From: Diadema setosum
Lineage: Eukaryota > Echinodermata > Echinoidea > Diadematoida > Diadematidae
Length of the DNA stretch: 64,000 nucleotides
Assembly: GCA_033980235.1 (NCBI GenBank)
Contig: CM067065.1
Coordinates: forward strand, 11,120,373-11,184,372
Reading direction: 5' to 3'
This document shows positions 1 through 11,717 of the stretch, in pieces (within the stretch, counting starts at the first letter, position 1; the number at the start of each line of letters is the position of its first letter). Position numbers and translations under genes: made by a program. Under the pieces are notes generated by a model. It saw only the letters and a list, made by a program, of their open reading frames with translations, made no database searches and was not told where the DNA came from.

Positions 1-858
1 TAACGAAAATACAGGAATAAGAAGGAGAGGATTACCAGTTTGCCGGTGCTGACAATGTGCTATTTGGCAGTGAGTTACAAAGGGGAGGTGAGACTACCTC
101 CCTGGTTACAACAGCCTCGACTGATTTAACCAGGACTCCTGAGTCCTGGTAAACCTAACTTAACCGAGTAACCGTTAACGTTTGTCAGGCCTAACATAAC
201 AGTAACACTGACTTATCCCTGTATTGACTTTGTCTTTGGCCGACTTACTGAGATGGCGAGTCTAACTCTTTAACGTTAGTCTAAACGTAGTCGTTAGATC
301 TGTCAGTGTCACCGGTTATTGTATATGGTGCCATCTCTAATGTACGTTAACAAGTTGATGTTAGTTATCTATGTCAACTTACTGATTCAGTAATAGTGGT
401 ACTGTCATTCTGTTGGATATCGCCGCAATATCATCCGTGACGTGTTAATTTCGTGTCACAAAGACAAAAGTTGCCAAGATCTAATAGTATTAGATGTCTA
501 GATCTAGATGTAGTCTAGATCTAAGTAATATAAATTCTGTGTAACTTAAAAGTGAAAGGTCTAGACTTCACTTAGTCTATAATTAGACCAGACATTCATG
601 AGGCAAAGGCCTATTTAGTAGATCTGTTCTTATTCTATTTTAACGTCAATTCCTACTAACTCGCCACGTGTTATTCCTAAGGCAAAGGACTTCCGGGTTA
701 GTGATTTTTTTTTTTCATAAATACCAAACATCAGACGTGTTTCATTTGCATTCTTGCACAGACTTCATGAAAATATGTGCAGTATCAAAGAAATATTATG
801 CACATGACAATGCCAGTGTTTTATAGGTGAATGGTTAATACCTTTAAAAGCTGAATGA
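1..858. other. Anonymous non-coding DNA
   Basis: I see no coding exon here. The stretch is rich in TCTAGATCTA-like words (about 480-560). It holds one small perfect inverted repeat at 129-150 (10-bp arms ACCAGGACTC/GAGTCCTGGT around CT). No transposon ends were recognised. Confidence 0.5.
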
Positions 859-1420
859 TAATGTAGAGTCTAGGTCTAATTAAGATGTTACAATCTCTGA
901 TAAGAAACAGAGGTTTGATTGGCATAGACTGTTTCCCAAATGCAGGTACATGTAGTAATATTCAGCTATTTCAATGCAATGCCTTGTTTACAAGTACATG
1001 TAGATTTATATTCATGTGAATGATAATTCAATTTCTACATGAGACTTACTAAGTGCTAAACATAATATCTTGCATCAGTAAAATGTGTAAATGACGAGAC
1101 AATTTGAATATGCATCAAAGACGAACAGCAGCATTTTTTGACATTCTTTGATCCTGCATAGGCCTACCATTTTGTTTTATGTTTAATATAAATAGAGCAA
1201 AATAATTTCATCTTCAGTTTTGTTGGCTGATTTTTTTTTTTCTTCTCAAAATTAAAGTTGTATCTTGTACCATGATGTTTGATTTTAATCAAAAGTTCTT
1301 AATTTCTTTCTTTTCTTTCAGATGACTGGTGCCATGTAGTAGCGAAGAACTGGACTGTCTCAGAAAAGAAACGGAAAAGTACAATGTCGTGTACATCATC
1401 AACGGATGTGAATACAATGG
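859..1420 (+). repeat. Tandem duplication, copy 1
   Basis: First unit of a head-to-tail duplication; copy 2 follows at once at 1421. Both copies run from TAATGTAGAGTCTAGG to GAATACAATGG and stay collinear throughout with scattered substitutions and small indels. Each copy ends with a polypyrimidine tract, an AG and the same exon-like segment. Confidence 0.85.
1322..1420 (+). other. Candidate duplicated non-coding exon (copy 1)
   Basis: A strong 3' splice-site pattern (long pyrimidine run ending TTTCTTTCAG at 1321) precedes ATGACTGGTGCCATG. The reading frame closes almost at once (TAGTAG), so if this is an exon it is non-coding or UTR. A second copy with the same acceptor begins at 1863. This is inference from splice-like sequence only; no transcript evidence is available. 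Confidence 0.3.
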
Positions 1421-1960
1421 TAATGTAGAGTCTAGGTCTAATTAAGATGTTAAAGTCTCTGATAATAATCAAGTTTGATTGTCGTAAACTGTTTTCCAAA
1501 TGCAGTTAGTAATATTCAGCTTTTTCAAAGCAATGTCTTGTTTACCAGGACATGAAGATTTATTCATGTGAATAATAATTTAATTTCTACATGAGACTTA
1601 CTAATACTAGACATAAGATCTTGCATCATTAAAATATATAAAAGGCGAGACAATTTGAATATGCATCAAAGATGAACAGCAGTATTTTTTTGACATTCTT
1701 TGATCCTGTATACCATTTTCTTTTATGTTTAATATAAATAGAGCAAAATGATTACAACTACAGTTTAGTTGGCTGATTTCTTTTTCTCAAAATGAAAGTT
1801 GTATCTTGTATCATGATGTTTGATTTTAATCGAAAGTTCTTAATTTCTGTCTTTTCTTTCAGATGACTGATGCCATGCAGTAGCGAAGAGCTGGACTGTT
1901 TCAGAGAAGAAAAAAAAAGTACAGCATCGTGCTGATCATCAAAGAATGTGAATACAATGG
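1421..1960 (+). repeat. Tandem duplication, copy 2
   Basis: Second unit of the duplication, about 20 bp shorter than copy 1 because of small deletions. It starts where the first copy's GAATACAATGG ends. The shared landmarks (TTCTTTTCTTTCAG then ATGACTG.TGCCATG) occur once in each copy. Confidence 0.85.
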
Positions 1961-2270
1961 CTTAGGAAAGAGGACAATCTACAGATAGGATAGAAGGGAG
2001 AAATTGGGATGAAGGGCGACAACATAAGGACGGTATATCTACAGTGAAATGTGATTGTAAAGTGGAAACATGAAACTAGATTCTAAGATTGAAGGTGAAA
2101 ACAATGCATTCCATTCTGTGATGTCGTAATTACAATTTTGCTACACTTTAATAACACTACAGAGAGACATTTATATCAAGGAAAGCTTCATGTGGATATG
2201 GAATGTAGATTTTTTAAAGTGTTCATTGGTGTGTATTTCATGATAATAAATCTTGAAGGTTTTGTGTGGT
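1863..2270 (+). other. Candidate terminal non-coding exon
   Basis: This starts after the duplicated acceptor (AG at 1861-1862) and runs without an obvious ORF to an AATAAA at 2245-2250. The arrangement fits a 3' terminal UTR or lncRNA exon. Its first ~98 bases duplicate 1322-1420. It may equally be a relic carried by the tandem duplication. Confidence 0.3.
2245..2250 (+). promoter_or_regulatory. Candidate polyadenylation signal AATAAA
   Basis: A canonical AATAAA lies about 380 bp downstream of the candidate acceptor at 1862. Such hexamers are frequent by chance in AT-rich DNA, so its meaning rests on the upstream exon being real. Confidence 0.25.
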
Positions 2271-2776
2271 AATCATAACCTTGTGATAAATCTTGATAGA
2301 TTTCTTAGTGCACATTGGCAATATTAGATGATGCTGTAATCAGATTAAGTTCTATTCTCCTTTATTCTTTTATTTATTATTTTGTTGTCTTCAACCCACT
2401 CTGAATGTGTCACGTATGATTCTTATTAACATGGGAACATGCACTCCATGTAACTGATAGGACTTATAACAAATTGACATAATTATTCAACCATCACCAG
2501 ACAGTTCTGTTATAAGATGTTCTTTATTTAACTAAAACTGTAAATTATAATACGTGTATGTTCCCATGCAAACTCACAACAAAATACAGAAATATGATTT
2601 CTTTTAATAATAATTCATTATGTCTCTAAATTTACAATTAAAGAAAGTGATTGCAAAAAGGATGTCAAAAATTGTATATTAAAATAATAGATTATTGATT
2701 TGTCTCCATCCTTAGTAACACACACAACTGCAGTGTGCAGTTTTGTAGGCTGCTGTGAAAAAAAAAAAAAATCACA

Positions 2777-2854
2777 GGCAGCCCAAGCGGGATTCGAACA
2801 CACGACCTCTGGATTACTAGACCAGCGTCATAACCACTAGACCACCGGAGTGCC
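2777..2854 (-). tRNA. tRNA-like sequence (pseudogene or SINE head), Thr(AGT)-like loop
   Basis: Read on the minus strand there is an A-box-like TGGTCTAGTGGTTATGA and a B-box GTGTTCGAATCCC about 35 nt later. The anticodon arm has a CTAGTAA loop, which would read AGT (threonine). The acceptor ends pair imperfectly (GGCACTC with GGCTGCC) and the T-stem has mismatches. A T-run (pol III terminator-like) follows directly. A working gene is possible, but the mispairs favour a tRNA-derived repeat or pseudogene. Confidence 0.55.
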
Positions 2855-5018
2855 CTGGCACTACCTTTACACATGAATAATTAAATATAGAAGGGCTTGG
2901 GAGCGCTTCGAAGCTTACTGCTCTTATTAAATATGTACATGCCATTTGCAACTCAACTAAAGATGATTAAGCACTGAAATTCTTGCTTTAAATGATATTC
3001 ATAATCTGTTTTTTTTTTTTCTTTAATAGCTTGGGATGGACACTTTATACACTGTATCGGTCTACATTTCGCCTACAATATGGAATTCTTTACTTCGAGA
3101 CGTTTCTTAAAAAAAAAAATAAGAGTCCTTTAAAGGTGCTGTAAAACAGTGGTGTTTGTTTGCTTGTTTGTTTTTTGGTAGGGGGGGGGGGGGGAGGGGA
3201 GTCAAATTAGCCTTGGCCACTCTCCACCGTCCTTTTTTTTTTTTGTTTTTTTAGCTGCATTTATTTTAGTCATTACATGAAAATTCGTCTGCATCCACCC
3301 CGTAGTTTTGCTGATGACCTTTCTTTTTAATTATTTTAGCCACACACATTTTGGCCGAATTTCCCCACCCCTCTTGTGAATTTGCTAGTACATGTACTAA
3401 GACACATTCTCAGAATGTGTTTATAGTACTGGTGGATTAAGGATTCACAGGGAGGGGGGGGGGGGATCGGCCAAAATTTCTCTTTTCTAATATGTAACAA
3501 GCCTACGGGGCGAAAGGCTGATATTATGGGCTTTCTACACACATTTTTAGATGCTAATTATTGGTCAACAGGAGCACGATCATTCATGTTGTGATTAATT
3601 CGTTTCCTTATACATGTATATGCATGACTTCTATTGGAAACTTAATTGGCTTGGCACTCCTTACATCGACCTATTTTAGACACCCATTTCCTTCTCTTGC
3701 TTTTTCTCTACTGTCCTGTGAATAGTGTAACTACATGTACATGCAGTACATCTTCTCTGTTTATGATATACATCAAGTTTTTATCTGAGCATATGGGTGT
3801 TGCAGCACTCTCAAGCTTCATGCATATGCAGCAACATCTTTGTGTGTTCATATATATAGTTATGGTTGATATGTTAATTTGAGAATGTTATTCTTTCTCT
3901 TGCATAATATGTTCCGTCCGCACTCTATAGATGTAAATATACGATGTAAGATTTGGTGTGCATGTTCGAACTGTGTTCCTCGTTTTGTGAACACACAAGA
4001 ACTGATATAATAATGAACTTACACATATTCTTGAATCTTGATTCCATCTCCATTTGCCATTAGATATTTATTGATTTATGGAGCTCTTCCACAATTGTTA
4101 TCCTTCCCATTGTCATTACTCCTCTCTGAATAATTCAAATTTGATATTTTATGGAGGACCTATGTTTCTTCGATTACATAATGTACCTCTTCAATATATT
4201 GCTGCAAAAGGCATAATAAAACATGACCATTATTATATTATTAAGATGAAGCTTGAAATTCTGATAGTGTTGATATTTTTGTATTTCTAGGAGTTTATCA
4301 GTTTCGAAGAGTGCATGCAGGATGAGTTTTATGTTTTCTTATCAAGTGCAGCTATCATAGAATCTGTTGAGCAGGATAGAGAAAGATGGAAAATGAGGAA
4401 TTATGAGTGAATTCGCATGCGAGCCAAATGACAATAATGACACCGATAAAAAATGTGACAAAGTAAAAGTCAGAAATAACAGAGTGCATGAGTATGAAAG
4501 ATGAGTAAATGCAAGTAATTATTACTGACTGGCACGTCTTTTTCCCAATTTTTAGCGGTATCCTTCATCTTAGAACAAACATTAATAATTATTATGAAAG
4601 AAGTGAACTGAATTTGAATTAAAAATAATGTGAAAAAATAAAAAAGTAAGTTAAAAAAGTAAAAAAAAAAAAACAGTAAAAAATAAAAAATATGAAACAC
4701 AGTATACCGAGTACATGTATTACCAAATGATAGATGTCCACATGCAAAAGTGTTAAATAATATATCCACAAAAAAGGGGGCAAAGAAATCTTTGGAACGA
4801 TTAACGACAGCTCTAATAACAATACTAAATGAAGATGAAAACAATGACAACACGCTTTTTAGAACAATTAAGAGAAACTGGCTTGTATTATCATCTTAAT
4901 TATCACTAAATGTATTGTAATCATCACAACAATCATTACATGACAATTAATTTCAATTAATAAGGTTATTGTTGATAAGCAGGTATAGCCCTAATAGTAT
5001 TTGTATGTAAACACATAC
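2855..5018. other. Anonymous AT-rich DNA with homopolymer runs
   Basis: No gene was recognised. The stretch contains poly(G) runs (about 3181-3200 and 3452-3465), poly(T) and poly(A) tracts, and short ORFs of low complexity only. A weak resemblance to SINE-like 'GGATTAAGGATTC' sequence precedes the G-run at 3452. Confidence 0.4.
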
Positions 5019-5030
5019 GAAAATGAAATA

Positions 5031-5203
5031 GCGACGGTTCGTAAATACACGAGTATTGCACGTTACCTATTGTGCAGGCCCTACAGCGCGGGTCTCACGA
5101 ATCGGCGTAATACAGTCGTACAACTTACGTCGGTTCGTGAGACCCGCGCTTAAGTACATAACCTATGGTGCGCGCAAGAAACGATGGATTTACGAACCGA
5201 CGC
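5031..5203. repeat. Nested palindrome (ACGTCGGTTCGT family)
   Basis: An inner inverted repeat has arms 5086-5110 and 5125-5149 (23 of 25 positions pair; key word GCGCGGGTCTCACGAA). Outside it lies a second pair, 5031-5046 and 5188-5203, built on GCGNCGGTTCGTAAAT. A third copy of the outer word occurs near 5409-5422 with the same 5' neighbour (CGAAATAGCG), suggesting one transposable unit spanning roughly 5019-5450. Confidence 0.7.
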
Positions 5204-5514
5204 AGTGAGTTTGAAGACAGAAATATCGTAAATTTCTTGGATTCACACTAAAATTACACTATGGATAGGAAGAACAACTTCCACTCTCATCACCCTGTCA
5301 AAATTTTCACACACAAGACAGGAAAAGTCATTGACAACGTTGTCTAAAACTTGTGAGATCTTTAAACGCGATTTTCTCAGAATTGCATTTTCGCTCAAAA
5401 ACGAAATAGCGTCGGTTCGTGAAAACGCCGACGATTTACGTACCAACATGGTCGCTGTTCAACAACAACAAAAAAACAAAACAAAACAAAACAAAGCAAA
5501 AAAAAAAAAAAACA

Positions 5515-5639
5515 GTACGTCTCAAAATGTTGACGAATATACCAATTTACCTAAATTTATTATGTTTTGTGTTTGATAACGTGTATAAAATAGTGGAAAA
5601 ATGTTTGTTTCTTGCGAAGTCATGCGCTGTCTCTCAAAT

Positions 5640-5672
<33 letters not shown>

Positions 5673-6460
5673 AAATTTTACACATATTTATCATGTGCAC
5701 TTGTCTTTCGTTTCATCAGCCCATCAGCTTGCTGGTCTAATATATTTTCCTCACTACTCTTTTTCATTAAAAAATTAGAAATGCCATTCTCAAGAAAAAA
5801 ATCCTAACAAAGCATTCCTGTTATAAATATCAGTTACAATATACACATATTTACTAGAAAATGTAAACTTAAACGAATATAACGCAAATCCACAAGAAAT
5901 TTAATTCACAAGCCATATGGGGAACACAATCAACTCAGCTTCTAGTAACAAAGGACCATGATGTAGCACAATTCTGTTTCCCGCTCACTAATACCTCAAG
6001 ACCAGATCAGTGTCAACTTTCCTTTGGAATTGCGTTAATCAAAGGGACATTGCGCTCTATGAAAGGTTTTCCATTACCTTGGGAGGATCCCAGAATTTGG
6101 TAAAGTGGGCCGTCTTTAAAAGAACCAAAAGGGGAAAGGGGTGCACGTCCGCCCATCATTTTCTTCCGTTTATTTCTGTTGTTTTAACAAATAAAGGGGC
6201 ACCCGCTCGGTGCTCCATCGTCGGGAACAGCCACTGCCTACATGTCTTCATTTATTAGTTTGCTTTTTTTTTACATTATGATACCTTGTTTGTCTAATTG
6301 TGGCAAAACATTCTATCATCATAACATATTTGGGTTCTGACTTTCCAAGATAAGCTTGAAATTGAAAACAACATGTATGACCGATGTTTGGAATTTTCTT
6401 TTTTTCCACCAAACTCGTATGGTATTTTATGGTGTGAAGTAAAACATCGCAATTGGTCAT
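5515..6460 (+). repeat. Diverged tandem segmental duplication, copy 1
   Basis: This is collinear with 6785-7600. Shared landmarks include ATACCAATxxACCTAA, TGTATAAAA, TTTATCATGxGCACTT, a CATCAGCTxGCTxGTCT block, CAGCTTCTAGTA and TTGCGCTCTATGAAA. A (CA)n tract (5641-5671) is present only in this copy. No conserved reading frame is apparent. Confidence 0.65.
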
Positions 6461-6784
6461 AGATAAGACACTTGACGAATTACGGAAGAAATATACAGAA
6501 AATAGAAAAGAAACATGAGGTGATTTTGTTTATGTGGACGTCGCCAGATATGAGTTCACTTAACTTAGACTGACACAACAGATTACACATCAGCTTTTAA
6601 GTATTCTAAGCTAAAGGAATTCGACCTATAGGAATGAAGACTTCATTCGTAAGTCAACATTCCATTATATTGTCTTTTTTATTCAAAAGACTTCGACTGG
6701 CTTTGTATACATTTCCTCTTTATTTAAACACTAACTTCAGCATTGATAACAAGACATATTAATATTTTATATGCCAACATGATC

Positions 6785-7600
6785 ACTGTTTAACGAAAAC
6801 ACGACGTCCCAAGATATACCAATACACCTAAGTTTACTATGTTTCCTACTTATTAGAGTGTATAAAAGGATGAAAGAATGTTTGTTATGATAAGAAACAT
6901 TCATGCAATATCTGTCACATGAAAAAAAGAAGCACATTTAATATTACATACTTATATTTATCATGAGCACTTTGCTTTTGTTCTATCATCCAATCAGCTC
7001 GCTTGTCTGAAATATTTTCCCCACTACTTTTTCACATTAAAAAGGTAGAAATGTCATATTCTGTAAGAATCCTAACACATCACTGTAAATATCTGTTGCA
7101 ATAAACACATTTTCACTTAAAAATAATAGTAATAAACAATAATCCCATATAATGCCAATCCATCAGAAAAACTCGTTCACAGGCCACGTGCAATGCAAGC
7201 ATCTCAACCCAGCTTCTAGTAGCATGGGATCATGATGCAACACACATGTTTATGTTTCCTGCTCATTAATACCTCAAGACCAAATCTGTGCAAACTTTTA
7301 TTTGGAAATGTGTTAATCATATTGAAGGTCGTTGCGCTCTATGAAAAAAATTCCACTACCACGGCCGGATGCTGGAATTCCGTGAATGGGGGTGCCTTTT
7401 TTAAACTGAAGCCCCCCCCCCCCCCCCCATTTTTATGTTTGCTATTCTTTTTTATCAAGGAACACAAAGAATAAATTCCGCTACACACTACATCTTTTCA
7501 TTTATCACTGTTTTTTTGTCATGATAAGTTGTATGCTTAATTTTGTAAACATATTCTGTCATCCTTATAAATGTATGCTTTCATTTTCCAAATTAAGCTT
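6785..7600 (+). repeat. Diverged tandem segmental duplication, copy 2
   Basis: Second copy of the 5515-6460 block, with the same order of landmarks and substantial divergence, so the event is old. It ends near TTTTCCAAATTAAGCTT, which matches TTTCCAAGATAAGCTT in copy 1. The interval 6461-6784 between the copies shows nothing I can name. Confidence 0.6.
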
Positions 7601-7684
7601 CACAGTATGTATGGCATACAACCGTGGCGCAACAGTTATGTTTTTGTTTGTTTGTTTGTTTGTTTTGTTTTGTTTTTTTTTTTT

Positions 7685-8215
7685 TTTGGGGGGGGGGAGG
7701 GGGGGCAAAAGCTCGAAAGGTGGGGGCACACATATGTGATGAGTAAGATCCTCGGCGAGGGAGCGAAGCAACAGAACGGGGGGGGGGATAAGTGCTGGAG
7801 AGGGGAATTCCCTTCCACTTCCACGTTAGGGACTTTTTTTTTTTTTTTTAGTAAAAACGGACTAAAAACGGAGTAAAAAGTCATGTTTATAGAGCTTTAA
7901 AAAGCAAATTTCTAGTAAATTAAACTTAGTGAAAAAAAAGGCAGTGCAAGGACTATGATTATAACATGGGGGGGGGGGGAACATTTATGTGGCGATGTGA
8001 GATCCTCCTCGGGGGAGCGAATATCCCACTCCCACGGTAGAGATTATTGTTTTCTTAAATCTTAAGTCTTAAGTCTTTTCTTAAGTCGCGTTTACAGAGC
8101 ATTTAAAATCAAATTTCTATGGATTTAAATATTGCAAGAAAAAAATAATAATAATAAGTGCGAAGGACTATGATCGTAACTCAGGAACGCTAACCATTTT
8201 ATTATTAGGACGGGC
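7685..8215 (+). repeat. Two-copy ~265-bp tandem repeat with poly(G)
   Basis: Two units (about 7685-7960 and 7961-8215) share a G-run, ATGTG..GAGATCCTC, GGGGGAGCGAA, CTTCCACGTTAG/CTCCCACGGTAG, and AAGGACTATGAT. The copies are diverged. No gene is seen, and the poly(G) and poly(T) runs dominate the short ORFs here. Confidence 0.55.
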
Positions 8216-8429
8216 AGAGCCAGGGAGTCATTTTCCCTTAGTCATTCGTCTCAAATGTATTCATTAAAAGCTCAAACCCTTGATCGCATTGTTCAAGCAA
8301 AAAGATTTATTCTTGCATTGCAAGAAAGAATCGAAGAAAAAGAAAATTTTTCTAAAGGTATCTTTTAGGGGGCACACTTGAGGACACGAGAATACCTTAC
8401 TCATAAGTAAATATATTAGTGTATAGATA

Positions 8430-8818
8430 TATTAATAATGTATAATGATCGTATAGTTTTGGTTGAGAAATAATTTCAGGTTTCTGACATTTTTTGGTGA
8501 GATAATAAGAAACCTCTTATGAAATATGAAAAAGCATGTAATTCCATGAGGAATTCAACGCTTAATTGATGTGAATTGGTTTTGAAATGGCTGAGATATC
8601 CAAACAGAGCGATTCTGATTAAGTATGGGACCCACACTTTTATCACGATCGCTTTGTTTTACTTTGTTTTGGATGTTTCAGTCATTCCAAACCCGATTTT
8701 CAACAAATAAACTTTGAATTTCTCTTAAAATGATAATTGTTTTCTTGGTATCTCGCAAAAAGTTAAGAGCCAAATTCTCATCTCCACCAATACTGTACCA
8801 TCCCTTTAAGAAAATTGA
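8430..8818. mobile_element. MITE-like element with imperfect terminal repeats
   Basis: The right end reads inward (minus) as AAAGGGATGGTACAGTATTG then GTGGAGATGAGAATTTGG. The left end reads CGTATAGTTTTGGTTGAGAAATAATTTCAGG, an imperfect inverted counterpart. The interior has no ORF. The terminal sequence feels familiar from echinoderm genomes, but this was not checked. Confidence 0.45.
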
Positions 8819-8989
8819 CCTTTAAGAATGAAGCCACAAAATTAAAGCTGAAAAAAAAACAAAAAGAAACATGCAGACTGAGCGGCGACAGATCAAAGAC
8901 AAGTGGTGAAGAACTACAGCAGTACGTATGCGAGCACAACTAAAGGAAATTCTAAAGGAAAAACTAAAAGAAAAGCGACGTCATACAGC

Positions 8990-9606
8990 GTTGGAGTGAA
9001 GACTTCAGCCAGCTACTAAACAGACCTTCTCAGATCGACCAGCAGGCCATTCAAGATATGTCACAGAGGTCAGTCCTGGCCTTGCTTGATGACCCCCCGA
9101 GGCTGACAGAAACCCTGAAGGTCATCAAGCAATTACATGTGGGGAAGCACCTGGTCCTTACGGAATACCCCCCACAGATCTTCAAAGAGGGAGGTGTAGC
9201 TATTGTCATAAATCTGACCGTGCTGATACAGCAGTTCTTGGGAAGAAGAATTGTGCATCTGTACAAGAACAAAAGGAACAGAGCTTTATGTGACAACCAA
9301 AAAGGCATTACACTGTTAATCGCAGGAAAGATCATGGCCCGTGTTGTTCTGAAACGCATCACACACCACCTGCTGGACGACGTGGTCTCTAAGAGCCAAT
9401 GTGGATTTAGAAGCAATATGGGGACAATAGACATGATCTTCGCAGTACGGCAGCTACAAGAGAAGTGCCGACAACAAAACCAAAACTTCTACATCCTCTT
9501 CGTAGATCTGACGAAGGATTTTGACACTGTCAACCGTGAGGGCCTGTGGGCTATCTTCACCAAGCTAGGCTACCAACCAAAGTTTGTCAGGATCATGCAC
9601 TCATGA
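8990..9606 (+). pseudogene. LINE-A reverse transcriptase, 5' part (broken)
   Basis: This is part of the pol protein of an APE-type non-LTR retrotransposon. The linker and early RT domain can be followed through ...FSQLLNRPSQID..., then IFKEGG, then GITLLIAGKIMARVVL, QCGFR...TIDMIFAVRQLQEK and FVDLTKDFDTVNREG (RT motif A; canonical form DLTKAFD). The longest intact run is 9058-9606. The segment around 9150-9170 reads as a frameshifted GKAPGPDGIPPEIFK-type motif. It belongs to the same broad family as LINE-C at 22.3-26.2 kb, on the opposite strand. The frame closes at 9604 and unrelated DNA follows. Confidence 0.8.
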
Positions 9607-9835
9607 TGGCATGATGGCTCGCGTTGTAGAAAACAGAGATGTCTGTGACTGTCAGCTCTAAGATCTGTTTTATTTACGACTGACGATAAGTCTGGTTCTG
9701 TTATGAGATACACTGTAAATAATACACTAAAACACTCGGTGAATTTACTAAACAAAAATGTAACTCTCATGCTATTTATTTTTACAACAAAAATCTACTT
9801 ACAAAAAAAAAAACCAAAACAAAACAAACACAATA

Positions 9836-9886
<51 letters not shown>

Positions 9887-9939
9887 GTATATATATATAT
9901 ATGTATATATATGTATATATATTATATATATATATATAC

Positions 9940-9986
<47 letters not shown>
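9836..9986. repeat. (TA)n/(TG)n microsatellite
   Basis: Long TATATA tract with an embedded TGTGTG block (about 9939-9953). It lies inside the gap that separates the two halves of LINE-A, so it either expanded there or arrived with other inserted DNA. ORFs across it (IYIYIY) are artefacts. Confidence 0.95.
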
Positions 9987-9991
<5 letters not shown>

Positions 9992-10329
9992 TTACAATAA
10001 TCCCCCCGCCAAAAAAAAAGAAATAAATAATACAACTACGTTCTTATTTACAAAAACGTTCAAGAGCAAATCAATGAAATTACTATAGTACTAAATTCCA
10101 AACACTCTAATCAAATCCTAGAGTCATGGGAACACATGCTAGACCCAGGTGGAATAGAATACCTGTTGTTCAATACCCTATACGGTGCTCATGTGTGGTT
10201 TCACTTCATACGGGAATGGGGGTGAAGTGGGTGATGAGATAGGCCATGAGGTATTGCCAAGGTTGCCAAGATAATCGCGATGTCGAGGATGTCGTCCAGC
10301 TAGAATTGTCGTCATGTCGACAGAGATGG

Positions 10330-11330
10330 CACCGCGGGCACCGAAGGACCTCATGTTCCTTCCACGCGCTTCTGCGTCCGCTCCAAGTGTGATGTTGGTG
10401 TCATTATTTGCTTCATATGGGATGGCCAATTCTTTGACCTTAGACGTCTGAAGGCAGAAACCAAAGTCTTCAAAGCCCTTGTTAGAAACTTCCCGTTTGC
10501 AGACGATTGTGCGCTTCCAGCACTGGATGAACCAGACCTGCAAGAACTTGAGACATGCCTGCGAAAGAAAAAAGAAGTGATTCTCCAGTCTTCACCTGGC
10601 CTGACACCTTCTGAGCTCAAATCGATATCAAGGGCACAGTACTGAACAATGTGGAGAGCTGCACATACCTTGGAAGCTGCCTGTCTTCAAACTGCAGCAT
10701 GGACAAGGAAGTCTCCAAGAGGCTTGCAAAAGTGGGAGCTTTGTTTGGCAGACTGTGGACACGTGTGTGGGGTGAGCAAGGCATCATGCTTTCTACCAAG
10801 CTGGCAGTCTACAAGGCAGTCGTCGCAAGAGTCTCCAACACTGAGGTGATTTTCAGAACCAAAATGCCTAGGATCGAGGCCCTCATCATGAAGGCCTAGC
10901 TCCGTTGGGTCTGATATGTAGTCCGAATGGAAGATACTCGCCTTCCAAAGATGATCTTTTCTGAGGTGGCTTCTGGAGTAAGGAAAATTAGAAGGCCTCT
11001 AAAGTGGTACAAGGACAGACTGAACCTCCTTCAGTGCCTGTGGCATCTCAGCCCGTGGCTGGCAGTCGTTTGCCTCCGACCGCTCCACCTGGCGCCTAGC
11101 TGTCCAAAAAAAAAAGGTGTAAACTGTGCGAGGATAAGCACCTCAAGTGCATGGACCAGAAGCAAAAAGGCTGTAGAGAGAGAATCTCGGACCCTACATC
11201 TGCTGTGGCATGCCCAAAATGTGGCTGCGTCTGCGCGTCCGCCTTTAAGCTCCGCTCCCACCTTCGGCATTACTGCCGTCATTGTCGAGCTCGACAGACT
11301 TCCATTAATATGATTTGGTTTACACACATC
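10330..11330 (+). pseudogene. LINE-A reverse transcriptase and zinc finger, 3' part (broken)
   Basis: Continuation of LINE-A after about 720 bp of unrelated DNA. Recognisable pieces are FFDLRRLKAETKV, the catalytic FADDCALP (about 10490-10515), then, frame-shifted, NNVESCTYLGSCLSS, LSTKLAVYKAVV, RMEDTRLPKMIF and a C-terminal C-x2-C-x12-H-x4-C finger (about 11209-11275) like the one ending LINE-C. Several frameshifts and stops separate the pieces. The palm segment between motifs A and C is missing, so no active polymerase could be made. Confidence 0.75.
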
Positions 11331-11429
11331 AGCATCAAACTTGAAAACTCCCAGTTATGCGGAGCAATGGCATAAATCCGTACCGAGGAGGGGCGGTGGG
11401 GGGGGGGGGGGGGGGGGAGGGGGTGATCG

Positions 11430-11717
11430 GTAATGGCCGTCACATACAGTCATGATTACAAGGAAACAGGTCCGGCCACCATGAATGTCTTTTTTTTTCG
11501 TAAAGTGTTGCAGACGTCAATCAGAGTTTCCACAAAGGTTAATGATTACATTCAAACTGAATTTCATAATAGGCCATCCAAAATTGCACCCTCAACAGCC
11601 ATTGTAGCCAAGTTTCAAACAGCTGCCGTGGATGCAACCTTTTTTGGCAAAAATTTCCTGATGTCAAAAGTCAATAAGACTTTGCAAACAAATTGAAAAT
11701 TATGCTCAAAAATAAAT
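11430..11717 (-). repeat. Tandem-repeat monomers, reversed orientation
   Basis: Read on the minus strand this matches the 17.0-17.9 kb monomers: TTTGCAAAGTCTTATTGAC, then an AATGGC..GTTGAGGGTGCAATTT..GATGGCC block. So the array starts here in the reverse orientation, before the E3 insertion. A poly(G) run lies just upstream (11398-11425). Confidence 0.55.

Noticed and set aside
2777..2854. Functional tRNA-Thr gene
   Set aside because: Acceptor and T-stem mispairs make a working tRNA unlikely, so it is reported as tRNA-like only.
4470..4853. 127-codon minus-strand ORF rich in Phe/Leu
   Set aside because: Arises from poly(A)-rich plus-strand DNA; low complexity, with no signal of a membrane protein family.
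9703..10088. ORFs encoding [10 protein letters not shown] peptides
   Set aside because: They are translations of the (TA)n tract. The same applies to frames at 18.7, 20.1, 21.0, 29.7, 30.1, 35.4 and 48.1 kb.
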